Shown piece by piece: positions 52,817-61,134 of a stretch of DNA of 64,000 bases. The stretch is taken from the NCBI GenBank assembly GCA_035527845.1, contig DATKZT010000024.1, positions 35,628 to 99,627 on the forward strand, written 5' to 3'. The notes under the pieces were generated by a model. The model was not told the origin of the DNA and ran no database searches. It saw only the letters and a list, made by a program, of their open reading frames with translations. Source of the stretch: JAUWKC01 sp035527845. GTDB lineage: Bacteria; Planctomycetota; Phycisphaerae; Sedimentisphaerales; Anaerobacaceae. The translations under genes were made by a program, and so were the position numbers. Numbering within the stretch: position 1 is the first letter of the stretch; each line of letters opens with the position of its first letter.

Positions 52817-54523
52817 ATGACCGGTGCTGTGACAAATTTGGTCTGGCGATTGGCAAGCCTCTCCTGGCTGACGGGGCCCATCTTCGAGAAGGAGCTTCGC
52901 GTATCCAGCCGACGCCGGCGCAGTTATGCGCTGCGGTCCGCTTACGTGCTGATTCTGACGGTGCTCACGGCCTCGGCCTGGCTCAGCACAGTGGTGATCG
53001 GCGGCGGCGGGTCCGTAAGCTATACAATCTCAAGAATGGGCGAGTTCGGCAAGAAGCTCATCCTGGCAATCACGTGGTTTCAGTTTTTCGCCGCCCAGCT
53101 TATTGCCGTCGTCATGCTAAGCAGCTCCATTAGTGACGAAATCAGACGGGGCACCCTCGACGTCCTCATGACCACACCCATCAACAGCTTTCAGGTCGTC
53201 GCCGGCAAAATCTTCAGCAGCCTCCTGCAGTTGACCCTGCTGCTGGCCATTAGTCTGCCGCTGCTGGCCATCCTGCGCGTGTTCGGGGGCATGCAGTGGA
53301 GCTACGTCGTTTCGAGCCTGTCTATCACGTTTACGGCGGCACTGTTCGTCGGCTCGGTGACCATGTTCTTATCCATAAGATTCCGCAGGCCCTACTCGGT
53401 CATACTCATAATGCTCATCCTGCTGGTTATCGTGCATAGTATTGGGTCCCTGCTCGTGGCGCCGTTTGGTGCTGTGAATAACTTCGTCGCGAAGGCCATA
53501 ATGCTCGCCAACCCCGCTGCGGCCATGCTTGGAGTTACCTACTCGACCTTCCCGGGCGCGGCCGTTGCCGCCGGGTCGTTCTCCTGGCCCCTTCATTGCC
53601 TCATCATGATTTGTACCTCTGCGCTCGCACTGGTGGCGTCGGCGCTTATGATAAGACGCAGCGCGTTGGCACAGCTTTGCCACGCGCAACCTAAGAGGGC
53701 ACTGCCATTTCTTAAGAGGATAGTCGGCTTGACATGGTCGGGCAGGGCCGGCGCAGCAGCCGCTGCCATCAGACGCATCGAAGGCCCGGTAATCATCTGG
53801 AAGGAATTAGGAAAGCCAATTTCGGCATCTGTGCGCTCGTATGCAATTGTTTTTGTTCTTTTGTCGGTCGCTTTGATCCTGGCCTATCTTTTGGCCCATC
53901 TGTCGTTCAAGATGCCGGGCGCCATGATGGTGTACAGCATTCTTACGATGGGACTTTGGCTGATAGCCTCCGTTCGCACCGCCGCTATGGCGGCGACCAC
54001 CATTGCCAAAGAGAAAGAGGCACGCACCTGGCCCCTTCTCTTAGGCACTACCCTCGATGACCGGCAAATCATCCGCGGCAAGGCCGTGGCCGTCCTGTGG
54101 CGCAATCTGCCCCTCTGGTTGGCAATTGGCGTAAACATAGTTGCCTTTTTCATTTTTATGAGCTTCTTCGTAAGAGCCGGCCGTCCCAGCGAACTGTTTT
54201 TCTACTGGCCCCATATCTTGGGCGGCCTAATTACACTTATCTCCGACGTAGTACTTCTCACCGGTATCGGCCTGTATTTCAGCGTCCGCTTGAGGTCGGC
54301 TACCGCCGCCGTGGTTTCCACCATAGGTGCTGTACTTGGTCTGTTCATTCTTCAGCGGTTCCTGTTTTTGCCACTTATCTTTCGTGTGCTAATAATGGCG
54401 GTCCTGGGAAGGTGGGGCGGCGGGACTATCGTACACTACATCGTACCTTCGGCACTCCGCATGGGCATAGGACTGCTCCTTATTTGGCGAGCCAAGTGCC
54501 GATTGCGCCGGAATATTTTCTGA
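52817..54523 (+). CDS. ABC-2 type permease, paralogue 3 of 4
   Basis: This is the shortest paralogue (568 residues) and the most divergent. It has SWLTGPIFEKELRVSSRRRR, then DEIRRGTLDVLMTTPINSFQ, with a changed Tyr-His to Arg-Arg in the coupling loop, and a second half starting EGPVIIWKELGKPISA with EKEARTWPLLLGTTLDDRQI. It has no long periplasmic segment near the end, unlike paralogues 2 and 4. It starts 18 bases after the previous stop. Confidence 0.85.
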   Translation: MTGAVTNLVWRLASLSWLTGPIFEKELRVSSRRRRSYALRSAYVLILTVLTASAWLSTVVIGGGGSVSYTISRMGEFGKKLILAITWFQFFAAQLIAVVMLSSSISDEIRRGTLDVLMTTPINSFQVVAGKIFSSLLQLTLLLAISLPLLAILRVFGGMQWSYVVSSLSITFTAALFVGSVTMFLSIRFRRPYSVILIMLILLVIVHSIGSLLVAPFGAVNNFVAKAIMLANPAAAMLGVTYSTFPGAAVAAGSFSWPLHCLIMICTSALALVASALMIRRSALAQLCHAQPKRALPFLKRIVGLTWSGRAGAAAAAIRRIEGPVIIWKELGKPISASVRSYAIVFVLLSVALILAYLLAHLSFKMPGAMMVYSILTMGLWLIASVRTAAMAATTIAKEKEARTWPLLLGTTLDDRQIIRGKAVAVLWRNLPLWLAIGVNIVAFFIFMSFFVRAGRPSELFFYWPHILGGLITLISDVVLLTGIGLYFSVRLRSATAAVVSTIGAVLGLFILQRFLFLPLIFRVLIMAVLGRWGGGTIVHYIVPSALRMGIGLLLIWRAKCRLRRNIF

Positions 54524-54532
54524 GAGGCCTTG

Positions 54533-57049
54533 ATGAACACCGCCTTGATAAAACTGGTTTTACGACTGGTCAGCCTGTCATGGCTGACCGGCCCCATCTT
54601 CGACAAGGAGCTCCGCGTCTCCAGCCGACGACGAAGAAACTACGTCCTGCGGTTCGTTTACCTCGGCCTGCTGACGACTTTTCTGGTCCTGGTCTGGCTA
54701 CAGTTTGTGACCTTTTCCGGCTCGGCCCTTATGCACGCGGCCCAAATGGCCGAAGCCGGAAAGGCCATAGTCACCATGATAATCTGGTTCCAGTTCTGCG
54801 CCATTCAGCTCGTTGCCATAATCATGCTCAGCGCTGCAATCAGCGATGAAATCTACAACCGGACGCTCGGCCTGCTCATGACCACACCCATCAACAGCTT
54901 CCAGATAGTCATGGGAAAACTCTTCAGCCGGCTCCTGCAGCTAATACTCCTGATGGCCATCAGCCTGCCCCTTCTGGCCATAGTGCGGGTCTTCGGCGGC
55001 GTGCCCTGGAACTACCTCGCCGCAGGCCTCTGCATTACCATATCGACCGTCATTTTTGTCGGCTCGCTCAGCCTGTTCTTCTCGATCTACAGCCGCAGGC
55101 CTTATGTTGTCATCATTCTCACCTTCCTGACCCTCGGCGTCATCTTTGCCTTGCTGCCGCTCCTGGCCGCCCTGTGGCTGCACGGCACCGTCTCCGAGAA
55201 AGAATTCTTCGGGGTGCTCCGGTATGTTAATCCCTACGCAGAGCTGGCACTTATAACCGATAACATGATGTCGCCGCGCGGCGTCGTGCGGGCGACCACC
55301 ACTGCCTGGCTCAACCGCTGCGGCATTACGCTGGCGGCCTCGGTCCTCATCCTTTGCCTGTCGGCCTTGAAGGTCCGCAAAGCCGCCTTGCGCCAGGTGG
55401 TCGGCGAATCAAGCCCGGCTGTCCGGCCGGGTGGAAAAACCTCTGGGTTCAATTTCACCTGCCTGGCGCTCTCAGCTATGTTCGTATTTATAGTCTGGAT
55501 TGTCGAGTTCAGGTATAGAGCCCCCGGCCGTATCCAGTTCTCCGCCGTGTCACATGCCGGCAGAATCGCCGCTCTCGCCGCCGTGGGCATCCAGTTTCTC
55601 GCCGTTCAGGTCATCACCATCATCAGGCTTGCCGGTTCAATGCAAAAACAAACTTGTCGCCCGACGCCGGATGCCCCGCCTCCAAGTGCAATCCAGACCT
55701 TCCTGGACATGACCGGCAGTCTTCTCGGCTGGATGTGCAGGTTGACCCTCTTTCTGGCCGTAAGTCTGCCACTGCTGGCGATGCTGCGATTTCCTGCCGG
55801 TTTACCATGGGACTACATAATTGCGGCCCTTTGCATAACGTTGATCGCCGCTCTCTTCACCGGCACCCTCGGTCTTTTCTTTGCAACATTTACCCGCAAA
55901 ACCTATATGGTCGTTATTCTTACAGCAAGCGCTCTTGTCGCTGCTCTTGTCATTGTGTTTTTCCGTGATGCTCGCGTGGCGCCGTTTGTAATAGGCAGTA
56001 CCAGGGAAATTGTCAGGATCCCTCGCTTGTCATTGATTTTGACTTGTTCTGTCCTTCTGTGTATTTCAGCGCTCGTATGGTTCATGGCCTTGATTGGCGC
56101 CAGTATGCCCGCCAGGCGCCGAAACGCCCGCCATGTACACAAGGCATCTGACAGCAACCCCGCTGGCGAAGAAGCCGTCCTCAACCAGCCAAAACCTGCG
56201 GGCGAAGCCGCAGTCGCACACGTCAGCGGCCCGCCCATCCTTTGGAAGGAGCTGCGCAGCACCTCGGGCCGCACTTTCAGAATTCCCAACTTCATCATCG
56301 CATCCGTTCTGCTGTTTTTCCTGTTCACAACCTATTTTCTCTGCGCCAAGGATAACGTGCTGGGCGACAACGAAACGCACATTCTGTACGCTGCGATTCT
56401 CATGGGCCTGGGCATACTCTTCACCATAATCCTGCCCGCCGCCTCAATCACATCTGAGAAGGAGGCCCGCTCCTGGCCGCTGCTGCTGACCACCACATTG
56501 AGCGATAATGAGATTCTGTTTGGCAAATTCGTCGGGGGCCTGCGGCGATGCCTGCCCGTTTGGCTCTTGCTCTTCGGCCACTTTGTCCTGTTCACGCTCC
56601 TGGGCTATATTCATCCCGTCGCCGTCCTCCAGATGGCAATTTTGGTCGCCTGGGTCGTCACGTTCCTTTGCTGCTCCGGGCTCTACTTCAGCTCGCGCTT
56701 CCGGCGCACCACAACCGCCGTAATCGTCAATTTCGCCTTGGCCGCCGCAGTCTGGATTCTTCTGCCGCTGCTGCTGGTAATGATCTACCAAATCGCGAAC
56801 CTCCACAGGACGTGGTTTGACTCGTTGGCCCAGGCCTGCGTCGACGCCAACCCGGTATTCCAGGGATGTATAGTGGCCGATGCCACCGCGAGGGGTTGGC
56901 ACAGAATTAGCCGCTACAACTGGTGTGAGTTGAACCTGGACGCCGTCGAATCCACTTTATTTATGCTCGCTTTTATGCTTCTATATATGCTGCTTGCCTG
57001 GATTTTCGTATGGCGCGCCAGGCGTCGCTTGCGACGCAATGTTTTTTGA
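54533..57049 (+). CDS. ABC-2 type permease, paralogue 4 of 4, with an extra internal repeat
   Basis: At 838 residues this copy is about 230 longer than its siblings. The first core (MMAISLPLLAIVRVFGGVPW region, about residue 139) is echoed by a second, decayed copy near residue 405 (LFLAVSLPLLAMLRFPAGLP, then CITLIAALFTGTLGLFF). The extra copy sits between the first half and the usual second half (SGPPILWKELRSTSGRTF, EKEARSWPLLLTTTLSDNEI). The coupling loop DEIYNRTLGLLMTTPINSFQ is intact in the first copy and replaced by a Pro-rich insert in the second. ATG 54533 has GAGAGG upstream. Confidence 0.85.
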   Translation: MNTALIKLVLRLVSLSWLTGPIFDKELRVSSRRRRNYVLRFVYLGLLTTFLVLVWLQFVTFSGSALMHAAQMAEAGKAIVTMIIWFQFCAIQLVAIIMLSAAISDEIYNRTLGLLMTTPINSFQIVMGKLFSRLLQLILLMAISLPLLAIVRVFGGVPWNYLAAGLCITISTVIFVGSLSLFFSIYSRRPYVVIILTFLTLGVIFALLPLLAALWLHGTVSEKEFFGVLRYVNPYAELALITDNMMSPRGVVRATTTAWLNRCGITLAASVLILCLSALKVRKAALRQVVGESSPAVRPGGKTSGFNFTCLALSAMFVFIVWIVEFRYRAPGRIQFSAVSHAGRIAALAAVGIQFLAVQVITIIRLAGSMQKQTCRPTPDAPPPSAIQTFLDMTGSLLGWMCRLTLFLAVSLPLLAMLRFPAGLPWDYIIAALCITLIAALFTGTLGLFFATFTRKTYMVVILTASALVAALVIVFFRDARVAPFVIGSTREIVRIPRLSLILTCSVLLCISALVWFMALIGASMPARRRNARHVHKASDSNPAGEEAVLNQPKPAGEAAVAHVSGPPILWKELRSTSGRTFRIPNFIIASVLLFFLFTTYFLCAKDNVLGDNETHILYAAILMGLGILFTIILPAASITSEKEARSWPLLLTTTLSDNEILFGKFVGGLRRCLPVWLLLFGHFVLFTLLGYIHPVAVLQMAILVAWVVTFLCCSGLYFSSRFRRTTTAVIVNFALAAAVWILLPLLLVMIYQIANLHRTWFDSLAQACVDANPVFQGCIVADATARGWHRISRYNWCELNLDAVESTLFMLAFMLLYMLLAWIFVWRARRRLRRNVF

Positions 57050-57070
57050 CGGGTCTGTGAGACGCAAACC

Positions 57071-58192
57071 ATGGCCCTATTGCGATTGGAAAATGTGACG
57101 AAAATCTTCGAAGGTAATGTCCCTGCTCTGACCGATTTCAGCCTGGACGTTGCCGATGGCGAGTTTATGGTCGTTGTCGGGCCGAGCGGCTGCGGAAAAA
57201 CTACAATGCTCAGACTGATCGCCGGACTCGAATGCCCCACCATGGGAAACATCTACATCGGCGATACGCCGGTCAATGATATTGCCCCGAGAGACCGCGA
57301 CGTCGCCATGGTCTTCCAGAACTACGCGCTGTATCCCCACATGACCGTCGCCCAAAACATGGCATTTGCCCTCAAAATGCGAAAGTCCCCGAAGAGCCAA
57401 ATCCACAAGAAGGTCGGCGAGGTCGCCGCACTGCTCGGTATCGAAGACCTGCTGGACCGAAAACCGAACACCCTCTCCGGCGGTCAGCGCCAGCGCGTCG
57501 CACTGGCCCGCACCATCGTCCGAAGCCCCGCGGCCTTCCTCTTCGACGAGCCTTTGAGCAACTTGGACGCCCGACTCCGCGCCTTGATGCGTGCCGAGCT
57601 AAAGAGGCTCCACCGCAGACTGCACACCACCACTGTTTATGTTACTCACGACCAGGCCGAAGCCATGACCCTCGGCGACCGCATCGCCGTCATGTACAAC
57701 GGTGCGATTCAGCAGGCAGGTGCGCCGATGCAGGTTTACGAAAGGCCGGCCAACAGATTTGTCGCCGGTTTTCTTGGCGGGCTCCCAATGAACTTTTTTC
57801 CGGGCCGGGTGCGGCTCAGCGACGATGCCGCCCATTTCGTTCTGGGCGCCGACGACGCCGTCACCCTGTCTCGACACTGCAGGATGCTTCTTTCCGGTTA
57901 TGATGGGCAGGAGATGCTCCTGGGGATAAGACCGGAAAATCTTTCACTCAGGCGAGCTTCCGCCACGTCCGCCCCGCTCGATAATCTGATTTCAGCAGTG
58001 GTGGACGTAATTGAGCCCCTCGGCGCCGGCACCGAGGTTTATCTGACCAGCGGAAGCGGAACAAAATTCGTGGCGTATCTCACCCCCCACGTTAAGCTTG
58101 ATATCGCTGAATCCGTGCAAGTGTCTCTCGATCCAGAAAAGGTGCACGTTTTCGAGCCCGGCCAAACGGGAAGGAATGTCACCCTCGCTTAA
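57071..58192 (+). CDS. MalK/UgpC-type importer ATPase
   Basis: This ATPase has Walker A GPSGCGKTTMLRLIAG (residues 37-45 region), Q-loop FQNYALYPHMTV, signature LSGGQRQRVALARTI and Walker B FLFDEPLSNLDARLR. A C-terminal TOBE-like regulatory domain (residues 240-373, with GIRPENLSLRR) is typical of the MalK/UgpC/PotA group and absent from exporter ATPases. No other importer permease is near, so it probably drives the FbpB-like permease encoded about 20 kb upstream at the start of the same operon. It is the last gene of the run. Confidence 0.85.
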   Translation: MALLRLENVTKIFEGNVPALTDFSLDVADGEFMVVVGPSGCGKTTMLRLIAGLECPTMGNIYIGDTPVNDIAPRDRDVAMVFQNYALYPHMTVAQNMAFALKMRKSPKSQIHKKVGEVAALLGIEDLLDRKPNTLSGGQRQRVALARTIVRSPAAFLFDEPLSNLDARLRALMRAELKRLHRRLHTTTVYVTHDQAEAMTLGDRIAVMYNGAIQQAGAPMQVYERPANRFVAGFLGGLPMNFFPGRVRLSDDAAHFVLGADDAVTLSRHCRMLLSGYDGQEMLLGIRPENLSLRRASATSAPLDNLISAVVDVIEPLGAGTEVYLTSGSGTKFVAYLTPHVKLDIAESVQVSLDPEKVHVFEPGQTGRNVTLA

Positions 58193-58328
58193 TAATAATG
58201 ATGCGCCGTGTCTGACAAAACTTGGCGGGCATGCGTCCGGGATTTAGCAAGCGGTCTTTGTCGAGCTTGTTTGTGCGCTCGATGATCTGAGGCTCTTGCC
58301 CCTCTGCGGCAGCGGGATGATTTGCTAA

Positions 58329-58403
58329 TCGGGGCGACAGGACTCGAACCTGCGACCTCTTGCACCCCATGCAAGCGCGCTAGCCAAACTGCGCCACGCC
58401 CCG
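58329..58403 (-). tRNA. tRNA-Pro (anticodon GGG)
   Basis: Read on the minus strand the sequence folds as a complete cloverleaf of 75 nt. A seven-pair acceptor stem CGGGGCG/CGCCCCG has discriminator A, the T-arm is GCAGG-TTCGAGT-CCTGT, and the anticodon arm CTTGC-ATGGGGT-GCAAG gives anticodon GGG followed by G37, as usual for proline. The 3' CCA is not encoded. Confidence 0.95.
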
Positions 58404-58416
58404 GTGAAGCTGCACC

Positions 58417-58445
58417 ATTTTAATGGGGCGCCCCCTCCAAAACAA
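58417..58445 (-). promoter_or_regulatory. Promoter of the tRNA-Pro gene
   Basis: On the minus strand, TTGTTT (58445-58440) and TAAAAT (58422-58417) are 17 bases apart, and the tRNA begins 13 bases after the -10 box. The spacer contains the palindrome GGGGCGCCCC. Confidence 0.5.
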
Positions 58446-58589
58446 ATGTTTTTTGAAAAATGACTGCCGGCCGGCATTTTCCAAATGCAGCCAATCGTCC
58501 CAATCAGTCCGAGATTTTCAGTTGAACCGTGCCGGGCGGCGGTTAAAATGGACCCGGATACCAAGGTCCTTCGTGGAAAGCTCTTGAAG

Positions 58590-59051
58590 ATGGCAGGGAC
58601 TTTGAATCGCAAACAGAAGGTTTGTCTCTGGGCCGGCGCGGCCGTAATTGCGGGCATGGTCGTTTACCCGCCCTGGGTCGCGCGTCTCGTTGATGAAGGG
58701 GGCGTCCATTCCCGGACACGTAGCGGCTACGCATGGTTATGGGCGCCGCCAAAACTTCCGTGGGAACCCTATGGGGCCCGGTTCACCCTTGAGCTAACTC
58801 CCAGCTTGCCTCGGCTGTCCGTCCAATGTGGGGTCGCAGCCATTATCACCTTTAGCCTCATGGTCGCCTTCAAGAACAACCAGAAGCGAAAAGTCCGAGT
58901 TCCTATTGTTGTTATTGATTCCCTCGTTGTTGTAGTGGGTCTATCTTTCTTCATCGACATGCCGCCTCCTATGTGGCATCGCGGCCTGGCCATGGCTTTG
59001 CCATTTGTTGTGCCTTTGATTATTCTCGTTCTCTTCGAGCTAAAAAGATGA
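58590..59051 (+). CDS. Small membrane protein, unknown
   Basis: This is a protein of 153 residues with an N-terminal helix after NRKQKVCLWAGAAVI, a periplasmic segment of about 50 residues (LWAPPKLPWEPYGARFTLEL), and three further hydrophobic segments before the end. Small proteins with this N-terminus are common as hypothetical membrane proteins in planctomycetes. I know no function. ATG 58590 is preceded by GGAAAG. Starts at 58548 and 58485 are possible but have poorer sites. Confidence 0.45.
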   Translation: MAGTLNRKQKVCLWAGAAVIAGMVVYPPWVARLVDEGGVHSRTRSGYAWLWAPPKLPWEPYGARFTLELTPSLPRLSVQCGVAAIITFSLMVAFKNNQKRKVRVPIVVIDSLVVVVGLSFFIDMPPPMWHRGLAMALPFVVPLIILVLFELKR

Positions 59052-59142
59052 CACATAAGCGATGACAAACAAACATAAACTGCAAAACCGGACAATCGTT
59101 AGGAGCTTGTTGTGAAAACAAGAATTTTGGAAAGGGACAATT

Positions 59143-60135
59143 ATGAAAACGAAAAAGCTATTCTTCTTGGCCTCGTCGGTGGTTTTCTGCGCCGCAATTT
59201 GCTCATTTGCCGATGATCGCACCGGCACTACCGAACAGCTCCAGCTTCAACTGTTCGGCGCTTCCACCCTTCAGGGCGCAAGGCCTGTCTATCCACAGGT
59301 TATTATGACGCTGACGGCGGGCGATCCGAATCAGCTGCGATTGTCTTCGAAGTCGAGAATCGGTCCCTTGAACAGACAAGACCTCCAGACGCTGGTGGAG
59401 CAGAAGCTTCGAGATTCCGAAATCAAGACTGTCGACAATTACGGCGAGCCCACAGCAGCCGCACCGTTGAGTCTCGGCGTCGCCGTCACCATAACCCAAC
59501 ATCCCCAAAATCCTGACAGTGCCCCACTTTATGCTGTCTTTGTCTGCACCGAGGTCCACCAGCCCGTGGCGCTGCTCAGAGACGACAATATTCAGACCCT
59601 CAGTCGAACCTGGCCCATCGTTCACAATCAGGGATCGACGCAACGTCTGTTCATACTCGATCCCAATGCGCTGGAGCAAACGGTAAAGAAGGAGGTGGCC
59701 CGCCAGGTTAGTCTGTTCATCAACGACTACCTCGCTGCCAACCAAGGGCCGGCTTCCGACCGAACCGGCACCACCGGTATTCCCGAAGAATTTGCCCGGC
59801 AGAAGGTTTGGTTGAAGTGCCGCAACCCCGCCTGCCAGGCCGAGTACCAGTTCAACAAAAGACAATATTACCAGTTCCTGGAGAGATACCACCTCGAGCA
59901 TCCGGGCTCACTTCAGGCGCCGGGCCTGGTGTGCCAAAAGTGCGGCGAGCAAAGCGCCTATGAAGCCGCAAAATGCACCAGGTGCGGCCTCGTATTCGAG
60001 AAGGGCTGGAAACAGCGCGATTTTGAGGACCGCTGCCCCAAATGCGGCCACAGTGCAATTGAGGCCGCAAGAAAAGAGGCAGCCCGACGACGCAAACAGG
60101 AGTCCGACGCCCCCACGCCCGAAGAGCCGCAGTGA
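59143..60135 (+). CDS. Exported protein with C-terminal zinc-ribbon motifs, unknown
   Basis: The 330-residue product starts with a signal peptide (residues 1-23, ending SFADD). A beta-rich region of about 180 residues follows. The short sequence DRTGTT stands just after the signal peptide and again near residue 206, marking two module boundaries. The C-terminal third has Cys pairs CRNPAC, CQKCG, CTRCG and CPKCG, as in zinc ribbons, and ends in a charged tail. An exported protein with zinc ribbons is unusual. AAAGGGA precedes the ATG. No partner genes are obvious. Confidence 0.5.
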   Translation: MKTKKLFFLASSVVFCAAICSFADDRTGTTEQLQLQLFGASTLQGARPVYPQVIMTLTAGDPNQLRLSSKSRIGPLNRQDLQTLVEQKLRDSEIKTVDNYGEPTAAAPLSLGVAVTITQHPQNPDSAPLYAVFVCTEVHQPVALLRDDNIQTLSRTWPIVHNQGSTQRLFILDPNALEQTVKKEVARQVSLFINDYLAANQGPASDRTGTTGIPEEFARQKVWLKCRNPACQAEYQFNKRQYYQFLERYHLEHPGSLQAPGLVCQKCGEQSAYEAAKCTRCGLVFEKGWKQRDFEDRCPKCGHSAIEAARKEAARRRKQESDAPTPEEPQ

Positions 60136-60257
60136 TTCGCCGTCGCTCGACAGCGGTAGGGGGGCTGCGGACTGCCCATAGGAGTCCCTTCCAGCCTTGC
60201 TGTGTTGCCCTGCAAAAGAGCGGAGCGGAGAATGTCGCAAGAAATTTCAAAAAAAGG

Positions 60258-60287
60258 TTGACAAAGTTAGGTGGACCTAACTATATT
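60258..60287 (+). promoter_or_regulatory. Promoter with DtxR-type operator for the feo operon
   Basis: TTGACA at 60258-60263 and TATATT at 60282-60287 are 18 bases apart. Between them lies a perfect inverted repeat, AGTTAGGT-GG-ACCTAACT (60265-60282), whose half-sites TTAGGT/ACCTAA match the known DtxR/IdeR box. Binding there would block RNA polymerase. The gene directly downstream encodes a DtxR-family regulator, which implies iron-dependent autoregulation. Confidence 0.75.
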
Positions 60288-60327
60288 AGTTTTAGCAAAT
60301 ATAGTTGAAATGCAATAAAGAGGTTTT

Positions 60328-60786
60328 ATGACCGCCGCAAAAAGAAATGATCTGAGCGCGTCCCTTGAGGACTACCTCGAGGCAATTTATAACCTCACCG
60401 GCCCGTCGAGGGTGGCCCGCAGCAGGGATATTGCCGAGCTGCTCGGTGTGTCCAAAGCGTCCGTTACCGGCGCGCTGCGGCTGCTCAAGAAAAAGGGGCT
60501 GGCCAATTACAAACCGTACGATTTTGTCACGCTGACCGAGAAGGGGCGCGCCGCCGCCGCCGAAGTCGCCCGCAGGCACGATATACTCAGGTCCTTCTTT
60601 GTAGATGTACTTGGCGTCGACCCCGATACGGCCACCAGGGCCGCCTGCAAGGCCGAGCACACTCTGGGCCCGAAGGTCATCGCAAGACTGCTGAGATTTA
60701 TTGAATTTGTTACCCATGAGAATCAAAACGGCTATGATTTGGCCGGCAGATTCAGAAAGTACTACCGGCGGAAACGAAAAAAATAA
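60328..60786 (+). CDS. DtxR-family iron or manganese-dependent repressor
   Basis: This is a metal-dependent regulator of 152 residues. The winged helix (SRDIAELLGVSKASVTGALR) and the dimerisation domain with metal ligands (ARRHDILRSFFVDVLGV, CKAEHTLGPKVIARLLRFIE) are clear. The C-terminal SH3-like domain of IdeR is absent, as in MntR-like short forms. Together with feoA and feoB and the operator upstream, iron sensing is most likely. Confidence 0.88.
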   Translation: MTAAKRNDLSASLEDYLEAIYNLTGPSRVARSRDIAELLGVSKASVTGALRLLKKKGLANYKPYDFVTLTEKGRAAAAEVARRHDILRSFFVDVLGVDPDTATRAACKAEHTLGPKVIARLLRFIEFVTHENQNGYDLAGRFRKYYRRKRKK

Positions 60787-60822
60787 CAGCTTGCCATTCG
60801 TGGCAAAAATGAGGTTTGGCAA

Positions 60823-61056
60823 ATGGAAAACGAGTCTTTAACGCCTTTGTCGAGGATCAAGGCCGGGCAGAAGGTGAAGATCGTCCTGATAAACGCTGGC
60901 CGCGGTCTAAACAGTCGACTTGCTTCGATGGGACTGCTGCCGAACACTCAGGTGACGGTCGTTAGAAATGGACACCCCGGCCCGCTCGTTATAAGTGTCA
61001 GAGACTCGAAAATGGTGCTCGGAAGAGGTATGGCAGACAAGATTATGGTGTTGTAG
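60823..61056 (+). CDS. feoA: FeoA ferrous iron transport accessory protein
   Basis: This is a 77-residue SH3-like protein that modulates FeoB. The sequence has the typical LSRIKAGQKVKIVLINAGRG start, a SRLASMGLLPNTQVTVVRNG middle and a VLGRGMADKIMVL end. It lies 36 bp after the DtxR-type gene and 78 bp before feoB in the same direction, so the three probably share the iron-regulated promoter. Confidence 0.92.
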   Translation: MENESLTPLSRIKAGQKVKIVLINAGRGLNSRLASMGLLPNTQVTVVRNGHPGPLVISVRDSKMVLGRGMADKIMVL

Positions 61057-61134
61057 GTCCGACGGGCCCGGTCGTGAACATATTCTTTTTGGCTGATAGT
61101 CGGCTTGTGCTGACTTTTTGAGGATAAACAGTTC

